From the NCBI GenBank assembly GCA_027488165.1, contig JAIYCF010000123.1:1-9412 (forward strand): a DNA stretch of 9,412 nucleotides. Reading direction: 5' to 3'. A model generated the notes under the pieces. It was given only the letters and a program-made list of their open reading frames with translations. It had not been told where the DNA came from and searched no databases. This document shows, in pieces, positions 7,995-9,412 of this stretch. The stretch's first letter is position 1. Every line of letters begins with the position of its first letter. This DNA is from Streptomycetaceae bacterium (GTDB lineage Bacteria > Actinomycetota > Actinomycetes > Nanopelagicales > Nanopelagicaceae). The position numbers and the translations under genes are program-made.

Positions 7995-8032
7995 TCTCAA
8001 ATGGTTCCTACATACGAAAGAACCAAATGAGA
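7995..8032 (+). promoter_or_regulatory. Hairpin covering the start codon of the secreted-protein gene
   Basis: The arms TCTCAAATGGTTC (7995-8007) and GAACCAAATGAGA (8020-8032) pair at 11 of 13 positions, with a central two-base A/A mismatch and a 12-base loop. The start codon at 8027-8029 lies in the right arm, and the weak GAAAG ribosome site (8016-8020) lies mostly in the loop. No T-tract follows, so it is unlikely to be a terminator for the glycosylase gene. A role in controlling translation is inferred. Confidence 0.5.
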
Positions 8033-9268
8033 CATCGCCTAGGCTTTGCTGCAGCTTTATCGATCTTTTTCTCCACGCTGCTAGCTACTATCTTTTCAGG
8101 AAGTGCTGCAGCATCTTCGAGTGATCCAACTACCTATTCAATAATTTGCGCATCTTCCGGTCGCGTTAATGTCTATCTGGAGTACGGCGTCAGCGCCATC
8201 ACAATTACTAACCCAAATGGCTGTAGTGGATCTCCTAGGTTCTATGTTTCTAACGGAAGAAGTTCGACGTGGACTTACTCTCAAACCAGTAGCAGCACAA
8301 CTACTTCGGGAGCCTACGATCCCGAAGGAATTAACCTGCAGACGGCCGCCATTGGTACTGGAGATTCATTCACATTGACGCTTACTTCCACAAACTCCAG
8401 CTCAGTCACATTTAGTGGTGGAGGAGTGACCCTTGATATTTACTTCAATAAGCAAATTGAAACAATTAGCCCCTCACCCGCGAGTATTGGTCAGCAAGTA
8501 ACCGTAACTGGCGGCAACCTATCTTCCGTCACAAATATGTTCTTCTCAGATGGGAGTAAATTTTTCTCGGTTGCGACAGAGAATCGCACATCTTCACAAC
8601 TTACATTTACCGTTCCATCAACTTACGTTGACTTCATGTCAAGCCAGACCATAAATGTAATGCCGGGAACGTATCGGTCCAGTTCAAACCCAGGCAAGAC
8701 GATAACGGTTACCGCCGCATCGGATGTAGTTTCAATTGATAGCGCTGCCATTGCACGCCAGGCAGCTCTCATTGCCGAAGCAAAGCGTCTAGCAGAAAAA
8801 AAGTTAGCTCAAAAAGAAATTTTTGATTGCATATCAGATTCAGTCCCAATTACTTTTAACAGTTTTAATAGTGCTGAAATTTACGGAGTTACCAAAAAAA
8901 ATTATGACTACGTCATTCAAGATATAAATGTAAAAATAATTGACGAAAGCGCAACTGCGCTAATTAAGAAACAAGAAACGACGATCTTTATCGTTGAACA
9001 AGTGGTGCGTAAATACGTTGTTTTGGATTCACTCTGTGAGGGGTTGAAGCTGAGCGGGTATCACGCAAACGATTTACTAGCCGCAGGAATAATCCCTAAT
9101 CAAAGTCCAGTTTTAATTACTTATAAGTTGCGGAAGTATGCTGTTTCACAAATTGATAGCTACGAGAAGATTGCTGCTGTCATCAAAGCCGAGTCAGCGC
9201 TGATTGAGCAGCGAGAGAAGAGACTCTCGAAGGTACTTCAATGGAAATCTACAATTAGTTTCGAATAA
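8027..9268 (+). CDS. Secreted protein of unknown function with IPT/TIG-like domain
   Basis: I do not recognise this 413-residue protein as a named family. A signal peptide is clear: MRHR, a hydrophobic core at about 5-23, and an A-x-A type cleavage site near 27-30 (SAAAS). The next region, about 30-140, is rich in Ser, Thr and Gly and looks like beta structure, with Cys41 and Cys66. Residues 142-229 resemble an IPT/TIG immunoglobulin-like fold (ETISPSPASIGQQVTVTGGNL). A helix rich in Ala, Lys and Glu spans about 238-264. The C-terminal region of about 150 residues has Cys268 and Cys337, a GIIPNQSPV segment and a terminal charged helix. Two disulfides are possible. There is no lipobox, sorting signal or C-terminal membrane anchor, so it is probably exported and free or loosely cell-bound. 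A 91-base spacer separates it from the glycosylase gene, and no convincing promoter was seen. Parts of the 3' half are clearly AT-richer than the neighbours. Confidence 0.85.
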   Translation: MRHRLGFAAALSIFFSTLLATIFSGSAAASSSDPTTYSIICASSGRVNVYLEYGVSAITITNPNGCSGSPRFYVSNGRSSTWTYSQTSSSTTTSGAYDPEGINLQTAAIGTGDSFTLTLTSTNSSSVTFSGGGVTLDIYFNKQIETISPSPASIGQQVTVTGGNLSSVTNMFFSDGSKFFSVATENRTSSQLTFTVPSTYVDFMSSQTINVMPGTYRSSSNPGKTITVTAASDVVSIDSAAIARQAALIAEAKRLAEKKLAQKEIFDCISDSVPITFNSFNSAEIYGVTKKNYDYVIQDINVKIIDESATALIKKQETTIFIVEQVVRKYVVLDSLCEGLKLSGYHANDLLAAGIIPNQSPVLITYKLRKYAVSQIDSYEKIAAVIKAESALIEQREKRLSKVLQWKSTISFE

Positions 9269-9338
9269 CCACTTGTTTGCCGCAAAAATGGCAATTCTGC
9301 AGCCCTCTATTTCTGAAGTAGACTCTGATCTTCGCATG

Positions 9339-9411
9339 GCCCCGATAGCCCAATGGCAGAGGCAGAGGACTTAAAATCCTCCAAGTGTGGGTTCGACCCC
9401 CACTCGGGGCA
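9339..9411 (+). tRNA. tRNA with anticodon UAA (Leu by codon), short variable loop
   Basis: A complete cloverleaf can be folded. The acceptor stem is GCCCCGA (9339-9345) with TCGGGGC (9404-9410), followed by A73 and one C at the window edge. The anticodon stem is GAGGA/TCCTC around the loop CTTAAAA (9370-9376), giving anticodon TAA at 9372-9374. The T stem is GTGGG/CCCAC with loop TTCGACC. The D arm (9348-9363) keeps A14, GG and A21 if one A (9360) is bulged out of the stem. The anticodon reads UUA (Leu), but the variable loop is just CAAGT (9382-9386), whereas leucine tRNAs normally have a long variable arm. The body resembles actinobacterial tRNA-Lys, so the charged amino acid is uncertain. 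A weak -10-like TAGACT lies at 9319-9324. Confidence 0.85.
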
Positions 9412-9412
9412 C

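Noticed and set aside
8894..8901. Run of eight A in the secreted-protein gene, with seven-A runs at 8796-8802 and 7631-7637, as possible slippage sites
   Set aside because: The frames stay open through them, and such runs are expected in AT-rich Lys/Asn/Glu coding sequence; no alternative product is evident.
9277..9294. Inverted repeat TTGCC/GGCAA after the secreted-protein gene
   Set aside because: A five-pair stem with an eight-base loop and no T-tract is not a convincing Rho-independent terminator.
9348..9363. Reading the tRNA as a plain pseudogene because of the odd D arm
   Set aside because: Acceptor, anticodon and T stems are all fully paired and the conserved T-loop is present, so a functional tRNA is more likely.

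Overview
The window looks like ordinary chromosomal sequence from a low-GC, genome-streamlined actinobacterium. The gene order mfd, SurA-like lipoprotein, mazG, eno, ftsB/divIC, DUF501, ppx is a typical actinobacterial arrangement. The base composition is only moderate (mid-40s percent GC by eye) and spacers are very short, which suggests the freshwater acI / Nanopelagicales group (Planktophila or Nanopelagicus type). That placement is an inference from gene order and protein style, not from a marker-gene comparison. Every supported gene is on the + strand.

Bases 1-4060 hold the 3' part of mfd (transcription-repair coupling factor, cut by the left edge), a small lipoprotein whose GTG start overlaps the mfd stop, and mazG (NTP pyrophosphohydrolase). 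They read as a repair and nucleotide-sanitation group. A 62-base gap with a strong ribosome binding site and a 14-base near-palindrome then leads into eno. Bases 4123-7935 form a tightly packed run: eno (enolase), the FtsB/DivIC-like division protein, the DUF501 protein, ppx (Ppx/GppA phosphatase) and a family 5 type uracil-DNA glycosylase. Junctions are 13 bases, 2 bases, a short overlap and another short overlap, so co-transcription is likely. The shared themes are central metabolism, cell division, polyphosphate or (p)ppGpp metabolism and DNA repair.

Bases 7936-9412 are less conserved in character. A 91-base spacer ends in an imperfect hairpin that buries the start codon of an unrecognised secreted protein (signal peptide, Ser/Thr-rich region, IPT/TIG-like domain, Ala/Lys/Glu-rich helix, novel C-terminal region that is partly AT-rich). 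The window closes with a tRNA gene whose anticodon reads UAA (Leu, codon UUA). Its variable loop is only five bases and its body resembles a lysine tRNA, which does not fit a normal class II leucine tRNA. I see no mobile element, CRISPR array, phage gene, rRNA or convincing Rho-independent terminator, and no gene-free stretch over 300 bases. The strongest leads are the odd tRNA and the start-codon hairpin. I found no clear new multi-gene system.
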